Of a stretch of 64,000 nucleotides of DNA, positions 1 through 11,269 are shown piece by piece. The first letter of the stretch is position 1. Each line of letters starts with the position of its first letter. Origin of the DNA: Helianthus annuus. Taxonomy: Eukaryota; Streptophyta; Magnoliopsida; Asterales; Asteraceae. The position numbers and the translations under genes were made by a program. The stretch is taken from the NCBI RefSeq assembly GCF_002127325.2, contig NC_035447.2, positions 28,703,249 to 28,767,248 on the forward strand. Reading direction: 5' to 3'. The notes beneath the pieces are model-generated. The model made no database searches. It was given only the letters and a program-made list of their open reading frames with translations, and was not told the DNA's origin.

Positions 1-1776
1 ATAAATAGGGCTGTTCACCCTTCATTTCACACTTTTGCCTCTGCCATTTAACCACACGCACTCTTAGCCACTTTAATCAAGATTCAAGGCAAACTCGTAA
101 GTATTCTCCCCCGATTCTTGTACAACCTTCATCATTTATCACTTCTACACAGTATTCTTCATCAAAATCACACGAATACTTCAACTTTTTCATGAAAACC
201 GACTGATTTGGGTCTCTTGAAGATGGTTTCTACTTAGTTGTTTGTACAAGCTGTGGTGGTGCATCATTTAATCAAGATCGGCCCAGATCTAAAGGATTTT
301 CACAACTTTTATACAAAACCTAAAAGGATCTCACACTTTTACACCAGATCTGACGGAGTTTCACATGTTCCGACTCAGATTTGATGAACATCACGTTTTA
401 CAACTGATTTTCGAACTTTTCTTCAACTTTTTATACAAAAAATTTGGAGGAATCAAACTCAAACAGACTTCCGACTCGTTTATTAGTCGAGAGTCAGCTT
501 GAAAACTGAATTCCACTGGAAAATGGACCTATTGACGGGTCCAAACACAAAACTTCATCAGAAACTGTTCGACGGTTAGAAAAGGGGTGATACCCATCTG
601 ATCGAGCGAGCTGTGTTTGGTATGTCTCCGTTGTTTGACACGTCGTCACACCGTCATCGTTAAACCGAAACTTAGAAAATTCCACGAAACTTCACTCACT
701 GACCATCTGTCCGAATGGCCATCTGATCGGATGACCATTCGTCCAGATGATCTGATTATGACGACACTTGTTTGTTTTACATGACACTATGATCACGACA
801 TCGAAAATTTTAACAGTTCACAAACACCCGTTGTTCGAATGGACATCCGTCTGAATGGTCATCCGTCCGGATGACCATCCGAACGGATGACTATCCGCTC
901 AGGTATTCTGTCACACACTTTATATCAATTTTCGCGCCATTCGACACTCTGTTCCTGACCGAATCAACTCTTAGAGGACTTATGATCTGTGCCCCGCACG
1001 CAGGCTGATCCAGCGCTCCCTTCGATCCAATCTTAGAAGTGTTTGGTTTAACCACCCACTGTGAGAATACTCGATCCCTTTTTGTTTTAAACACTTTTGG
1101 GATGCAATCATGTATTCTGTATCAAAAACACTTGACACTTGAAACTTATTTGAAACATACTCTATCTATTTAAACATGAAACATGAAACTTGTGATACTT
1201 GAGACTTTTATGCTATGTGAACGTTTAATCCATGTGTGTAGTTCCACCTTAACAATTATAGTGCTATAGGAGTAACGCCCGCCCCCTTGAGTCTTGGGGT
1301 ATTGTTAGGATGAGACATATTAACCTCCCGTTAGTCTTTGGGAAAGGCACTCTAATGCGTTGGAAACTTGGGCTATCACTTGGAGCGCGTTAACTAGCAT
1401 GGTGAAACTTATTATATGTTTTCATGTTGGATATGAGTTTTTAAACTATTATGCTACGTATTCAAACTTGTATGCTCACCAACATTTTTGTTGATTTTAG
1501 TTTAATACATGTTGCAGGTTGATAGTAGCTGGGAAATCAAGAAACAAGCTAGGATGATGCTTAGAAACTCATCTTAGTTAAATCAGGAAATTGAACAATA
1601 TTTAAATGTTATGTTATTTGATACTTTTGTAGTTGTGAATTGTGGTTGATGTTTTAGACAATTTTATGAAACTTGATTAATCATTATCGAAACAATTAGT
1701 GTTGTGGAATCTCTTGAGCAATATGATTCGCTTAGTGCCACGCCCCGATGTTTCCGCCATCGGTTGGGGTTTGACA
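1..1776 (+). mobile_element. Gypsy-type LTR, 3' part (family F), cut by window edge
   Basis: This is the downstream part of a long LTR in plus orientation. A TATA-like ATAAATAGGG opens the window and a CT-rich leader follows. The 3' end reads CGGTTGGGGTTTGACA and stops abruptly at 1776, where minus-strand integrase sequence of another element begins. No primer binding site follows, so it is either a solo LTR or the 3' LTR of an element whose body lies left of the window. It holds no coding sequence; short open frames inside it are spurious. A cluster of CATCCG-type palindromes lies at 706-905. Confidence 0.7.
706..905. repeat. Cluster of CATCCGTCCGGATG-type near-palindromes inside LTR F
   Basis: Phrases such as GGATGACCATCCG and CATCCGTCCGGATG recur in both orientations, mainly at 706-750 and 838-900. 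The block 857-876 is a 20-nt palindrome with one mismatched pair. The cluster lies in the transcribed part of the LTR, several hundred bases downstream of the TATA-like start. Confidence 0.7.
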
Positions 1777-2383
1777 ACATGGCAAGTGCTTCATCAGCTA
1801 AGCACTTTTTCATGTTAGAGATATGGAATACATCATGGATTCCAGTTAGCTCTTCAGGTAGTTTAAGTCTGTAAGCTACAGACCCGACACATTCTGTTAT
1901 TTCGAATGGTCCAATGTATATAAGCTTTCGCTTACCCTTCTTTCCAAATCTCACAACGCCTTTCCAAGGCGAGACCTTGAGCATTACTCTATCTTCGATT
2001 TGGAATTTAAGAGGCTTTCGCCTTTTATTAGCATAACTCTTCTGCCTATCTCGGGCAGCCTTGAGTCTATCTCTGATTTGCACAATCTTTTTTGTTGTTT
2101 CAAGGACAATCTCAGGTCCAGAGAGCTGGATTTCACCAACTTCAGCCCAACAGACGGGCGTTCTACACTTTCTTTCGTATAAAGCCTCAAAAGGAGCAGC
2201 TTTTATACTAGTGTGATAGTTGTTGTTATAAGAAAATTCAATAAGGGGTATATGTTCATCCCAGCTACCTCCCAAATTGATCGTGCACGCGTGTAGCATA
2301 TCTTCCAAAGTTTGGATTGTACGTTCACTCTGCCCATCAGTCTGGGGATGATAAGTCGTCCTAAAGTTTATCTTCATCTGCAC
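1777..2383 (-). pseudogene. Ty3/gypsy integrase C-terminal part (family A, truncated both ends)
   Basis: On the minus strand this encodes the [10 protein letters not shown] segment that carries the catalytic Glu of gypsy integrases. It then runs through the FSYNN..HTSI..APFEALY region to the C-terminal GPFEI and [16 protein letters not shown] block. Reverse transcriptase, RNase H and the first half of integrase are missing: at about 2364-2383 the frame joins directly to gag. The other end is cut by LTR F at 1776, and the open frame running on to 1664 is LTR sequence. It is closely related in protein to the integrase at 40270-41438. It is not functional. Confidence 0.88.
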
Positions 2384-2762
2384 ATTTACTTATTTTTATG
2401 ACTGCTTCTGTCTTTTCTATCCAACGTAAGGCTGGAATGGCTCCTTCATTGCCTGAGAATTCTATTGGTTTGCAGGCCAAGAATTCTTTATAAGAACAAC
2501 CGTAAGAACCAGTTCTTCTTCTTTTAGGAATTGGAGCTTGGATAATTGGTCCGTTATTATCGTTCACACTGTGACTTGGCTCAGTGTGTTGACGTTTACT
2601 TACATTTGCAGATTTATTATTTTCTGCTTCCTTAATAGTCTTGATAATATAGGGCATAACATCTTTAATTCCTTGTGCTACTATATGTTGGATGACACTG
2701 TTATCTATTTGGTTTCCATTATTCTCATTATTCTGGTTTTCCTGATTTACTTCGTTGTCCAT
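2364..2762 (-). pseudogene. Gag N-terminal part of family-A gypsy element
   Basis: The fragment starts at an ATG that aligns with the start of the gag at 48231. It has an Asn/Gln-rich N-terminus, a basic KRRRTGSYGCSYKEF stretch and the start of the retrotransposon gag domain (KPIEFSGNEG, LRWIEKTEAV). It breaks after KISKCADED, where the other copy continues into the Trp-rich part of gag, and runs instead into integrase. The start could also be the upstream in-frame ATG at 2777; I prefer 2762 because the second copy begins there. Confidence 0.85.
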
Positions 2763-3068
2763 CTGAATCGTGAACATTTATCAAGTATTAATCATCACAA
2801 AATAAATTTAGTACAAATATTTATACACAGTCACATAGACAATTTGATCAAAAATGTCGATCATTGTGACTTTTACTCTTTCTATATATATATGCATCGG
2901 TTAGATACTACAACTGGAAATCAAATATACTAGTAGCTATGCATCCGTATCTAATTTTAGTCTATCTATTGATTTTTTTTTATCAAAATACAAAATTACA
3001 TATATATCTAGGTATTTTCTAAGTACCGTTCATCCAGTACTGCATTTCATTTTCATCATACTTCCAAA

Positions 3069-3761
3069 CTAATTTTCCCCTATCTGTCGAATTCTATTCC
3101 CTTCATTCACTAAATTTTCTCCATATTGACGAAGTTCCTGCACACATTCTCGACTCATTGGTGGCTTTACTGGGTCAGGGTGATGAGGTATGGGTTCCTC
3201 ATAAGGGTCTGCACTATTCATTTCAAAAAATGTTCTATCATCATCCCACCATGGATCATGTTCTAAAGGCATTGGGGTTGGGATTCTAGGTAACTCGTTG
3301 GGGTTAAATGCAGGTATCGGGAATTGGTTTTCTTGGTTGGGTTCTAGCATTTGTTGGTGTGGGAATAAAGGTAACAGTGGCGGTTCGGCTATTTGGTTTA
3401 AGTTAGCATCTACTGCTGTAGCGGCTAACATATGGAAATCGGCCAGCTGTCTATCTAGTTCCTCTTCCCAAGGTGGCCTATTGACTGTTTCCTGAGTTTG
3501 TGCTTTGGCTTCCCTATTTGCTCTGACTATCGCTCTCTGTTGTTGTAACTTTTTCAATCTTTTTCTTCTCTCATGTGCTCCTCTATTAAACCAACCTCTC
3601 TTTTTAGTAGTGAATGGTTCCTTAGACTGTGCCTTAAATATAAATATCCCTTCCTCAGTATCGACTGAGTATCCTGAGGGATTAGGTTGAGATGATGTTC
3701 CTTCATCTTTTGGTGAACTAGCTATATGACGATAAGCGTCTGATGTTCCTTGCCCACTCAT
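3069..3761 (-). CDS. Extra ORF upstream of gag (family A), protein of unknown function
   Basis: The product is about 230 residues, starting MSGQGTSDAYRH. It has a conserved block around TEEGIFIFKAQS..EPF followed by a basic KKRGWFNRGAHERRKR patch, then a Pro-rich middle, a DPWWDDDR motif and a VQELRQYGENL helix near the end. The plus-strand copy at 47081-47947 shares all of these in the same order. The C-terminal WKYDE..M..WMN block of that copy is also encoded here, but one frame away, so this copy carries a late frameshift. The ORF lies between the primer site and gag, a position where plant gypsy elements are known to carry additional ORFs. No enzymatic motif is visible; the basic patch could bind nucleic acid. 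Confidence 0.75.
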   Translation of the reverse strand: MSGQGTSDAYRHIASSPKDEGTSSQPNPSGYSVDTEEGIFIFKAQSKEPFTTKKRGWFNRGAHERRKRLKKLQQQRAIVRANREAKAQTQETVNRPPWEEELDRQLADFHMLAATAVDANLNQIAEPPLLPLFPHQQMLEPNQENQFPIPAFNPNELPRIPTPMPLEHDPWWDDDRTFFEMNSADPYEEPIPHHPDPVKPPMSRECVQELRQYGENLVNEGNRIRQIGEN

Positions 3762-3885
3762 ACTGTAAACTAACAAATAGTCAAATAACTCAAAACAATA
3801 TTTACATGTAATTACACAAGTTATTTCCTAACAGAGAATTTTAAGTGTCAGCAGAACACTTCTTTGGCTTAAACCAGTGGCTGTA

Positions 3886-3897
3886 GCTCTGATACCA
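3886..3897 (-). other. Primer binding site for initiator tRNA-Met (family A, minus copy)
   Basis: On the minus strand this reads TGGTATCAGAGC, the standard site complementary to the 3' end of initiator tRNA-Met. It lies five bases inside the LTR end, as in the plus copy at 46937. Confidence 0.9.
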
Positions 3898-3902
3898 CCT
3901 TC

Positions 3903-5327
3903 TGTCGCAACTCCCGACCCCTACCCCAGGAGCGGGTGCCGCGAGATCAGATAGATGGTATCGGTGTTTATTAATTTGGCAGCGGAATACATCAGGACCG
4001 TAGTTAGGAAATATTTTTATCAGAGTTAAACACCAAACTTTTTATAACAAATCATTGGGATAAAACCCAAGTTCATTTGACAATACATTTGTAGGGATGA
4101 ACCCTAATTATTGAAAACAAAAATTCCTTTTTATTCAGGTAACTTTTATAGCCACTTTTCCAAGCCTTCAGTGCTCTCCAGCTAGCTTCTATTGGCTTTC
4201 ACATTGTGTTACCTGAAACGCGTTTTAAAAACAATTTATCAACAAGAAATACTGGCAAGTAATTCCATTTTGTAAAGCATCAGTTGTTTACACATTAAAG
4301 TATTAAGGGCGATTACAATGTTTATATCTACACATATACTCGGTCAGTATGTGTCACTCAACGGATCTGTGACTATGGTCATATCACACATTGGATACCC
4401 GTGCCCAATTGTGAAGGTTATCAAGTACTGTATACAAACCCCATAATACTGGCAGCAATTGTAGAATTACAAAGACTTAATCACGGTAATTGTATTTGAA
4501 AACTTTTGAGGTTTTGGTAAAACATTTTGACTCACAAAAATGTACTCTCAAATAGTGAGAAAAAGTGAATGTACTTACATTGTTGACTTAGGTGATACTA
4601 CTATAGCTTCCTAGTGATTCTCCTGGTTATTATCTATTAAAATTAAACAATGCACACGTGTTAGTAAAATAACCCAAATCATATTAACCGTACAACTCGA
4701 GACCTTTATCCAATGACTGAGTCAGGCAGAGCCTTGACATGCATTACGGAGTCTTAAATCAATCGGGTGTAACACGAGACAGAACTCCAACGACTGAGTC
4801 AGGCAGAGCCTTGACATGTGTTATGGAGCCCTAAATCGATCGTGTAGGGTAATAGCAGGGTTATAGTACTTACAACGAGGCAGAGCTTCGCTTTATAGGG
4901 GTATAATACCCATGTATAACTTCTACTATTAGAGAATTTTGATATAGAAATTGATTTCTAAACGATTGAACAAATGAGCCGATCGAACCTATTTATAAGC
5001 CTGATCAAGGCGGCTTACGGCCCGCGAAGAACTCCTCTAACTCTCTCGCGGCCCGCGAGAGAGTACGTGTCGTTTATAGCTTGGTCGAGTCAAGGGGCTA
5101 GCTTCGATGAGTCACCTGGCACGTGGCGGTATGCCTTGACCCGCAATCCAAGCCAGTCGCGGCCCGCGAAAGACAAAGCTAAAGGGGTCGCGCCCCGCGA
5201 GCGGCTCCTAAACTTTGTTTTTCTCGTTTTTTATAAGTACAAGGGTATTCTGGGTTCGTTTCTCGCGTATGAGGTATATTAGGAACGTTTTTTGGGTCAC
5301 GTTAAGGGTTCTAGGAGAGTTGTTATA
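3903..5327 (-). mobile_element. 5' LTR of family-A gypsy element (minus orientation)
   Basis: The LTR 3' end (TTGCGACA on the minus strand) abuts the primer site. The 5' end is placed at TATAACAACTCTCC because the sister LTR at 45492 starts with TATAACAATCCTC directly after a polypurine tract. Length is 1425 bp against 1440 bp for the sister. Four CGCGGCCCGC-type phrases at 5017-5199 lie just upstream of the TATA box at 4989-4998. There is no coding capacity. Confidence 0.8.
4989..4998 (-). promoter_or_regulatory. TATA box of family-A LTR
   Basis: The minus strand reads TTATAAATAG, matching CTATAAATAG in the sister LTR at 45939-45948. GC-rich palindromic phrases lie immediately upstream in both. 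Confidence 0.7.
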
Positions 5328-6468
5328 GTATGGGCGATAGGCCCATTCCCGCGAGAGGGGCATTCGCGTGAGAGGGGTCTTTCCCTTCCTCTCGAGGTCC
5401 ACGTTCGATTATGTTATGTGTTTTAACCAGTTTTACATGTACCGAACATAAATGTGTAGTATGCATGTATAATAGTGTTTTAAAATGTCGATTGTGAGTA
5501 TAAATATACAAACAAATCCAACGTAAATAACATGAATATGAATAAAATACTTGCGTTTTCATTATGATCAATTGTCTCAGATTACAAAATGAAACGAGAT
5601 AGAATACGACATGAGTACAAGTGTCTAAAAATAGAATGTACAACAATACTTGCTAAATCGGGAAAGTACAAGTGTGCGAAACGTTACAGTATAGGCATAT
5701 GTATATGGATTAGGGTTCATATTCTTGATGTTTGAGCATGATAAATCTGATATACACAACACATGACATGCTATGATTAATGTTTTAGTGTCGGGGGTTC
5801 ACTAGATAATCGTTTGCGGGATCGGGTGACGAAAACAGGAAGCTGTCCAACACACTATACTGATAGTTTCCCGGGTTGGCAGACAAGGTATTAGTTGATA
5901 GCGCTATTAGGTTTGACAAACCTCACACCGTGCTGGGAGCCAGGCATGAACTATTGACCTTTCTTATTGCATCAATGCGGATAGACATTGATGGAGGGCA
6001 CAAAAACTTACTACGTCAGTTTTCGGTATCTACACAGTTTGGTCATGTGATGAGGGTTAGCTACCTGAGTCATACTTATAACGCTTTTACATGTGAACTT
6101 ACGGTTACGCTCTACGCTTAACTAAAACTGTGAACCAACCAACTTTATGTTGACACACTATTGCATGCTTTGCAGGTCGTTAGGTACAACATGAGAGCTT
6201 GCAACATTTGGAGTGTCGTGGCTGAAATAAACTATTGGTTTCAAATTATATTAAACATTATGGTTTTCAAATTATGTCTAGATTTTTACGTTTTGCTTCC
6301 GCTGCTGATTTAAACTATGTTTTGGACATTTAAACCTTAATCAATACTCATGTTGATTGTGATGATTCTTAATAACTTTAATATTTGTTCAGCATGATTA
6401 GTGACTTGATTCTAGTCAGTCACACGCCTCGCGGTAAAACTCTGCATGTGGATTTTGAGGGTGCGACA
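5328..6468 (+). mobile_element. Gypsy-type LTR fragment (family C), interrupted by family A
   Basis: This is non-coding DNA whose right end has the features of a plus-strand LTR terminus: a TTGCTTCCGCTGCTG phrase about 180 bp before the end and a final GAGGGTGCGACA. No primer site follows, so it is a solo or partial LTR. Its left part is cut at 5327 by the family-A element. GC-rich GCGAGAGGGG and CGTGAGAGGGG phrases lie at 5350-5380. Open frames here are short and unsupported. Confidence 0.6.
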
Positions 6469-7050
6469 TTTCTTGCGGCCGCCTCGACGGAGGTTCTCAG
6501 TTTGGATTTGGGTGCTTCTTGTAATTAAATTGAGCAATGACACAAATGGTCATTGGAATTAAAAATAGAGTAATGACATAACTGATCCTTTTAAAATGGA
6601 AGGGTATTTTAGTAATTTTACTGAAATTTAACACAAAAATTAACTAGGTTTGGTGTTAGTACCCAAAGGTGTTACAAAATTAAAACCAATAAAACCTGAA
6701 CTTGTTAAAAAAGTTAGTAACCAAAGGCGAAACTAGCAATAAACCACATGGTCCATCTGTGTACTTAACTCTTTTGTTTATTTGTCAAATTACATAGACG
6801 TTGACGATATAACAAAATGGGTCATAAATTATGGGTTTACATATATAATACGTTATAATTTAATGCTATGCAGATGATTAATCATATGCTTCCGGAAGAA
6901 ATCGAAGAATTTCTTGGGAATCCTACAAGATCCGTTCGTTCTTTTTTCTCTGACAGAGTGCCAAAATACTTTGATTTCTTATATTTGTGATAACATGATC
7001 ATATCTTACGTGGCAGACATGGTATATTTTCCACGTTTATAGAAGTGCAT
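6469..7050. other. Low-GC interval with one short exon-like frame
   Basis: It contains a GCGGCCGCC patch next to the LTR end, then AT-rich DNA with short imperfect repeats (for example AGTAACCAAAGG at about 6660 and 6717) that look like a worn MITE. Apart from the small frame at 6874-6990 I see no gene. Confidence 0.5.
6874..6990 (+). pseudogene. Possible terminal-exon fragment, 38 codons
   Basis: An open frame encoding [20 protein letters not shown] and ending PKYFDFLYL stop. It is preceded directly by an acceptor-like TGCTATGCAG after an AT-rich stretch. The composition looks more protein-like than the surrounding AT-rich DNA, so it may be a captured or relic exon. I do not recognise the protein and no neighbouring exon was found. 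Chance is a real alternative. Confidence 0.25.
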
Positions 7051-7791
7051 CTATGTTTCTGCTTTACGAATATGATATTTTTTGGGCATTTCTGATAATA
7101 TCAAGTCTTGATTTACAAATTCCCGATATTCAGCCTTTAACATAGCATGGTAACGTATAATTCTTAGCCTCTCAGTTCCCGCTATCTCCCCACAAAACTT
7201 CACCTTCTCAAGGAACTTGTTCGTTATCTCGTCAATCGTTTCATCCTTTTGTCTAAGACGTAAGAAGTCTTCCTGGATCTTATTAATTGCGGATTGTGGA
7301 CTATGATATTTCAGAAATGACTCCTTGAATTCTTGCCATGTTAACGATTGTACTTGATCATCCCCCAATTCCTTCGAGTATGCGTCCCACCAATCTTTTG
7401 CTTGAAGTTGTAGGAGGCCCGTAGCAAACATCACTTGATCCTCCGCTTCACATCTACTTCGTGTAAACACGGCTTCGGTACTTGAAATCCACCTTTGACA
7501 AGCTATCGGATCAACTTCCCCTTTGTATGGCAAGGGGTTACATGCCATGAACTCTTTGTACGTGCATCTCTGAATACTTTTCTTCGCTTGCAGTTCACTA
7601 ATCATTTCTTTCAATTCTTCCACCTTGGATGTTACCGAGATATTAACTACCTCCAATACTTGTCCTTCGACTTCTTGAGCTAGTCGGGGTATACTAGCCT
7701 CAATTGCTTTCTTTACTTCTTCCACAATCATTGTTCTTATTTCATTTCGGCGTGCTTCATCGTCATCATTTACATTCACCACATCAGCCAT
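7051..7791 (-). pseudogene. Ty3/gypsy gag, 3'-truncated (family D)
   Basis: The 246-codon frame starts MADVVNVNDDDEARRNEI. An acidic, helical N-terminal region is followed by the retrotransposon gag core: CTYKEFMACNPLPYKG, CQRWISSTEAVF, AKDWWDAYSKEL and WQEFKESFLKYHSP. It stops shortly after AMLKAEYREFVNQD, before any zinc knuckle or protease, so the element is truncated at about 7050. The primer site and LTR lie upstream on the minus strand at 8465-9788. It makes no protease, RT or integrase. Confidence 0.88.
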
Positions 7792-8464
7792 CTACATAAA
7801 ACATTCATTACATTCGTTAGATTTCATTTCATACTTCCCACCATCATGTTTTAACATCATTTTATCATGACACATTCCATTCATTATTCATACTTCATGC
7901 CTTATCGTCATTGACGATCGTATCGTATCATTCTTATTTTAGACATTCATTCATTCTTTCTATCATAACCAAGTTAATAATACGTAGCTCTCATTATAAC
8001 GTTCTTATTACTTTCCGTATGAATAAAACAATAAACAGAACAATATATTTCAGAATGGCTGAAAATGGCCTCCACCGTAAGCTACGGTGGCTACCATAGC
8101 TTATGGTGGCCCATTTTTCTTTACGGTGCTGGGCTACTGAGTTACGGTGGCCATTTTCTCCCAGGTGCTACCGTAAGCTACGGTAGCACCGTAACTTACG
8201 GTGGCGCCCAACGTACTATTATTGATTTTTCATACTTTTACCCCATTTTTGACCCGTTCCAAGCCCCAAACTGATCCGATTCATCCCACACCTTTCCACA
8301 ACATCCCGTAACCATTCCATAACATTCCGTAACTAAATTATTCTAAATGCAAAAATTTCAACTTTTGAAATACTTACTTGCTTTGCGCCGCGGAACGAAC
8401 ACACACTTCTCACGAGCTTTCAGTTTGAGTTCAAGCACTTGATGCTTAAATCCCTCAAACCTAG
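7792..8464 (-). other. Leader of family-D element between primer site and gag
   Basis: This is an untranslated, AT-rich leader of about 670 bases. Its distinctive content is the palindrome cluster at 8072-8203. Short open frames in it are not supported by any motif. Confidence 0.6.
8072..8203. repeat. Cluster of ACCGTAAGCTACGGT-type palindromes in gypsy leader
   Basis: Four near-palindromes share the core CCGTAAGCTACGG: 8072-8090, 8094-8106 (diverged), 8167-8187 and 8187-8203. Three of them read nearly the same on both strands. They stand in an otherwise AT-rich leader and could form hairpins in the RNA. Confidence 0.8.
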
Positions 8465-8476
8465 GCTCTGATACCA
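8465..8476 (-). other. Primer binding site for initiator tRNA-Met (family D)
   Basis: The minus strand reads TGGTATCAGAGC, three bases from the LTR terminus at 8480 (minus-strand end GGCGTTTCA). Confidence 0.9.
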
Positions 8477-8479
8477 ACT

Positions 8480-9788
8480 TGAAACGCCACCATTTTACTC
8501 ATTTGACTAACAACATAAAATTCTTATATTTTTACAAAATTTCGACATGACCCGTTTGCATTAGAAACTTTTCCACCTGTTTTTAATATTATCAGTTTAA
8601 CTAAGTTCTACAACATTTTCAAAATAGCAAGTGGAAACCATATTAGGTTCACCATAAACGTTTTATACAAGCCACACATAAAAGTTTAGAAATCCAACTA
8701 CATTCTAACATACTAAATATAAGTTTGACACCATATCACAAAATGAGAACTTTGACCCATACGTAATAAACCACTTGAACCGGAAGCGTGTAAAAAGTCA
8801 ACATTGTGTGTTCAATCCGGGCGCGCTGCAATCAGGCAAGGGATTTACCTATCATTCATAACAACAAAACATTATTAGTTCATAACACATAACAAATTAA
8901 ATCTTTTAGTTACCTATCATCGTTCCATCCATTATCATGTCATGTTTTCTTATTATCAACCTTACTTCCATCCGAATACATCCAACATATCCCTTTCCGA
9001 CTCATTCGCAATGAATCAATATATATACCATACTTTTCAACATACTTACTTCATTGAACCGTTATGAAGAATTTACAACAAATCTATAGAATCAAATGCT
9101 ACCATTCATAATTCTACATTAGAGTAAATAAAGTTCATATGAACTTACCGCGATCTTGAGATGCTTGTGCCTTCGAGTGACTTGCGCATTCTTCCTTCTT
9201 TATGCCTATATGTCATAATCTCATACTTTAGCTTTCATAAACATTACTTTCACAATCCTTATAGTATGTTATGGCGTCTACTAATAACATATATCATTGT
9301 CATAAAGAAATTGCATCAACTTAACAAGTATCCATGTAAACAATCATAACTAAACTCACTTAGGCATTTCGTCGAACACATTGTGTGCGTATCACTAGTT
9401 TAGCACAATGTACAAGCATCCTAAGCACAATTTTCATAGTTCTTTCATTGATTAACATAGACATCCTACTATTTTGAAATCTACCATTCAAATCATGAGC
9501 ACATAGTCCTAAATCAATTATTCATAACAATTTCATTAATCAATAATCAAATTAACATACAAAACTTCACAATTTCTAAGCATTACTTGACATGCAAGTG
9601 GGGTTTGCCCTAATCATGCTCATATTCAAAATTTAGCATCTAGGGATGTCTAAACCTTCTTAGAAACCGTTAATCATACTGAATTTAGCATTACATGCAC
9701 GAATTACACTAAACCCACTAAATCAAACATCACCAAATTGCAAAATTTGACTTACTTGATGTAGGAATGTCTAACCGCCTATTTAAAT
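8480..9788 (-). mobile_element. 5' LTR of family-D gypsy element
   Basis: The LTR 3' end (GGTGGCGTTTCA on the minus strand) abuts the primer site. The distal end is not resolved: no matching TGAAACGCC-type start was found before the MITE at 9798, so the right border given is the MITE's target site. The content is AT-rich and non-coding. Confidence 0.6.
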
Positions 9789-9797
9789 TAACTAAAA

Positions 9798-10174
9798 GAG
9801 TTAAATGTCATTTTAGTCCTTATGGTTTGGGTCATTTTACCAGTTTAGTCCAAATGTTTCACTTTTCGCGTGTGGATCCAAAAAGGTTTCAATGTTGTCA
9901 TTTTAGTCCACTTGGTTAACTTCATCCATTTTTTCTGTTAGCGAGAAGGGCAATTCAGTCATTTTATATATAATTCTGTTAACTAGTAGGGCAATTCGGC
10001 CATATAAAATGAGCGAATTGCCCTTCTCGTTAACCGAAAAAATGGATGAAGTTAACCCAGTAGACTAAAATAGCAACGATAAAACCTTTTTGGACACACA
10101 AACGAAAAATAAAACTTTTGGACTAAACTGTCAAAAATGGCCCAAACCACAGGGGCTAAAATGGTATTTAACTC
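9798..10174. mobile_element. Foldback MITE, 377 bp, probable 9-bp TSD (Mutator-like)
   Basis: The two halves are inverted copies. GAGTTAAATGTCATTTTAG at the left matches the complement of CTAAAATGGTATTTAACTC at the right, and the similarity continues through most of the element. The flanks TAACTAAAA (9789-9797) and TAATTAAAA (10175-10183) agree at 8 of 9 positions, the TSD length of Mutator-type elements. It has no coding capacity. Confidence 0.8.
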
Positions 10175-10827
10175 TAATTAAAAAAAGACATTACATTGCT
10201 TCAACTTCTTTTTTAAGCTTGTAAAAAAAGACATTATACGATGTAATTTTTTTACTGCTTAAAAAAAGAAATTATACGCGCAACACATGGTAAATTATTA
10301 TTATTATTATTAGCTTATAACAAAACATAACTTTTTTTAGTTAAAAAGAAAAACCCAAATGAGTGGTCAATGGTAGAAGGTTGACCAGATTAACATAAGA
10401 GTTAACGTACGCCACGTCCAGAAATATCGTATCCACGTTCCTACAGCCTTTGTGTAAATTAACATTCACATTCGTGGAGCGTGTACGTTACGTACAGTTT
10501 GATGCTCCATTCAGTTCGTAAGATCCATTGATAAAGCACCGTGAGATTCAAACGCTACAAAACACGTGGGACTCAAAAATCCCGAGTTGTCTCCGTCAAC
10601 TTCACGAGGTTGTTTAATACGTGTGGATCTCGTCCACTTGGTGTCTTTTAGTGACGGCATATTGCATCAGCATATTAATACCCTATCTAATCTAAATGTA
10701 AAAATGTATCCACAGTTGGTGAAGGATGATAAATAATAATTTTATTTTTATAGTTTTTTATTTAATATATTATAATAGTTTATTATTTTATATTTATTTT
10801 TAATAAGATATTTTAAATTTTAATTTT
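10175..10827. other. AT-rich interval without recognisable gene
   Basis: It has runs of AAAAAAGAC-type sequence, an ATT microsatellite at about 10297-10312 and a moderately GC-rich stretch at 10420-10660 without a long open frame. I see no gene or terminal repeat. Confidence 0.4.
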
Positions 10828-11269
10828 AGTGAATTTCAAAGATTGTCCTTTATCTTTATACCCATTTTCAGGGGCTGTCCTTTATGTTTAAAATTGACGA
10901 GTTTTGTCCTTTATGTTTTCATATCATACATGTTTTGTCCTTTAGGCCTAACCCAGTTAGTTTTTTCAGTTAAATTTGATCATGTGCTTTGCACATGAGG
11001 GCATTTTTGTCAATTCAAAGGTTGCAGAAGCTTTGGTAAGTTCAACGGCAGATTTACAGCTCAAAGCTTCTGCAACCTTTGAATTGACAAAAATGCCCTC
11101 ATGTGCAAAGCACATGATCAAATTTAACTGAAAAAACTAACTGGGTTAGGTCTAAAGGACAAAACGTGTATGATATGAAAACATAAAGGACAAAACTCGT
11201 CAATTTTGAACATAAAGGACATCGCTTGAAAATGAGCATAAAGATAAAGGACAATCCTTGAAATTCACT
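10828..11269. mobile_element. Long foldback element, 442 bp, arms about 200 bp
   Basis: AGTGAATTTCAAAGATTGTCC at the left is answered by the complement at 11250-11269, and the match runs nearly unbroken to a loop at about 11036-11065. The arms carry repeated TTTTGTCCTTTA phrases and a CATGTGCTTTGCACATG palindrome. No TSD is clear. A transcript would form a long hairpin that could feed small-RNA production. One diverged arm recurs at 38455-38640. Confidence 0.85.
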
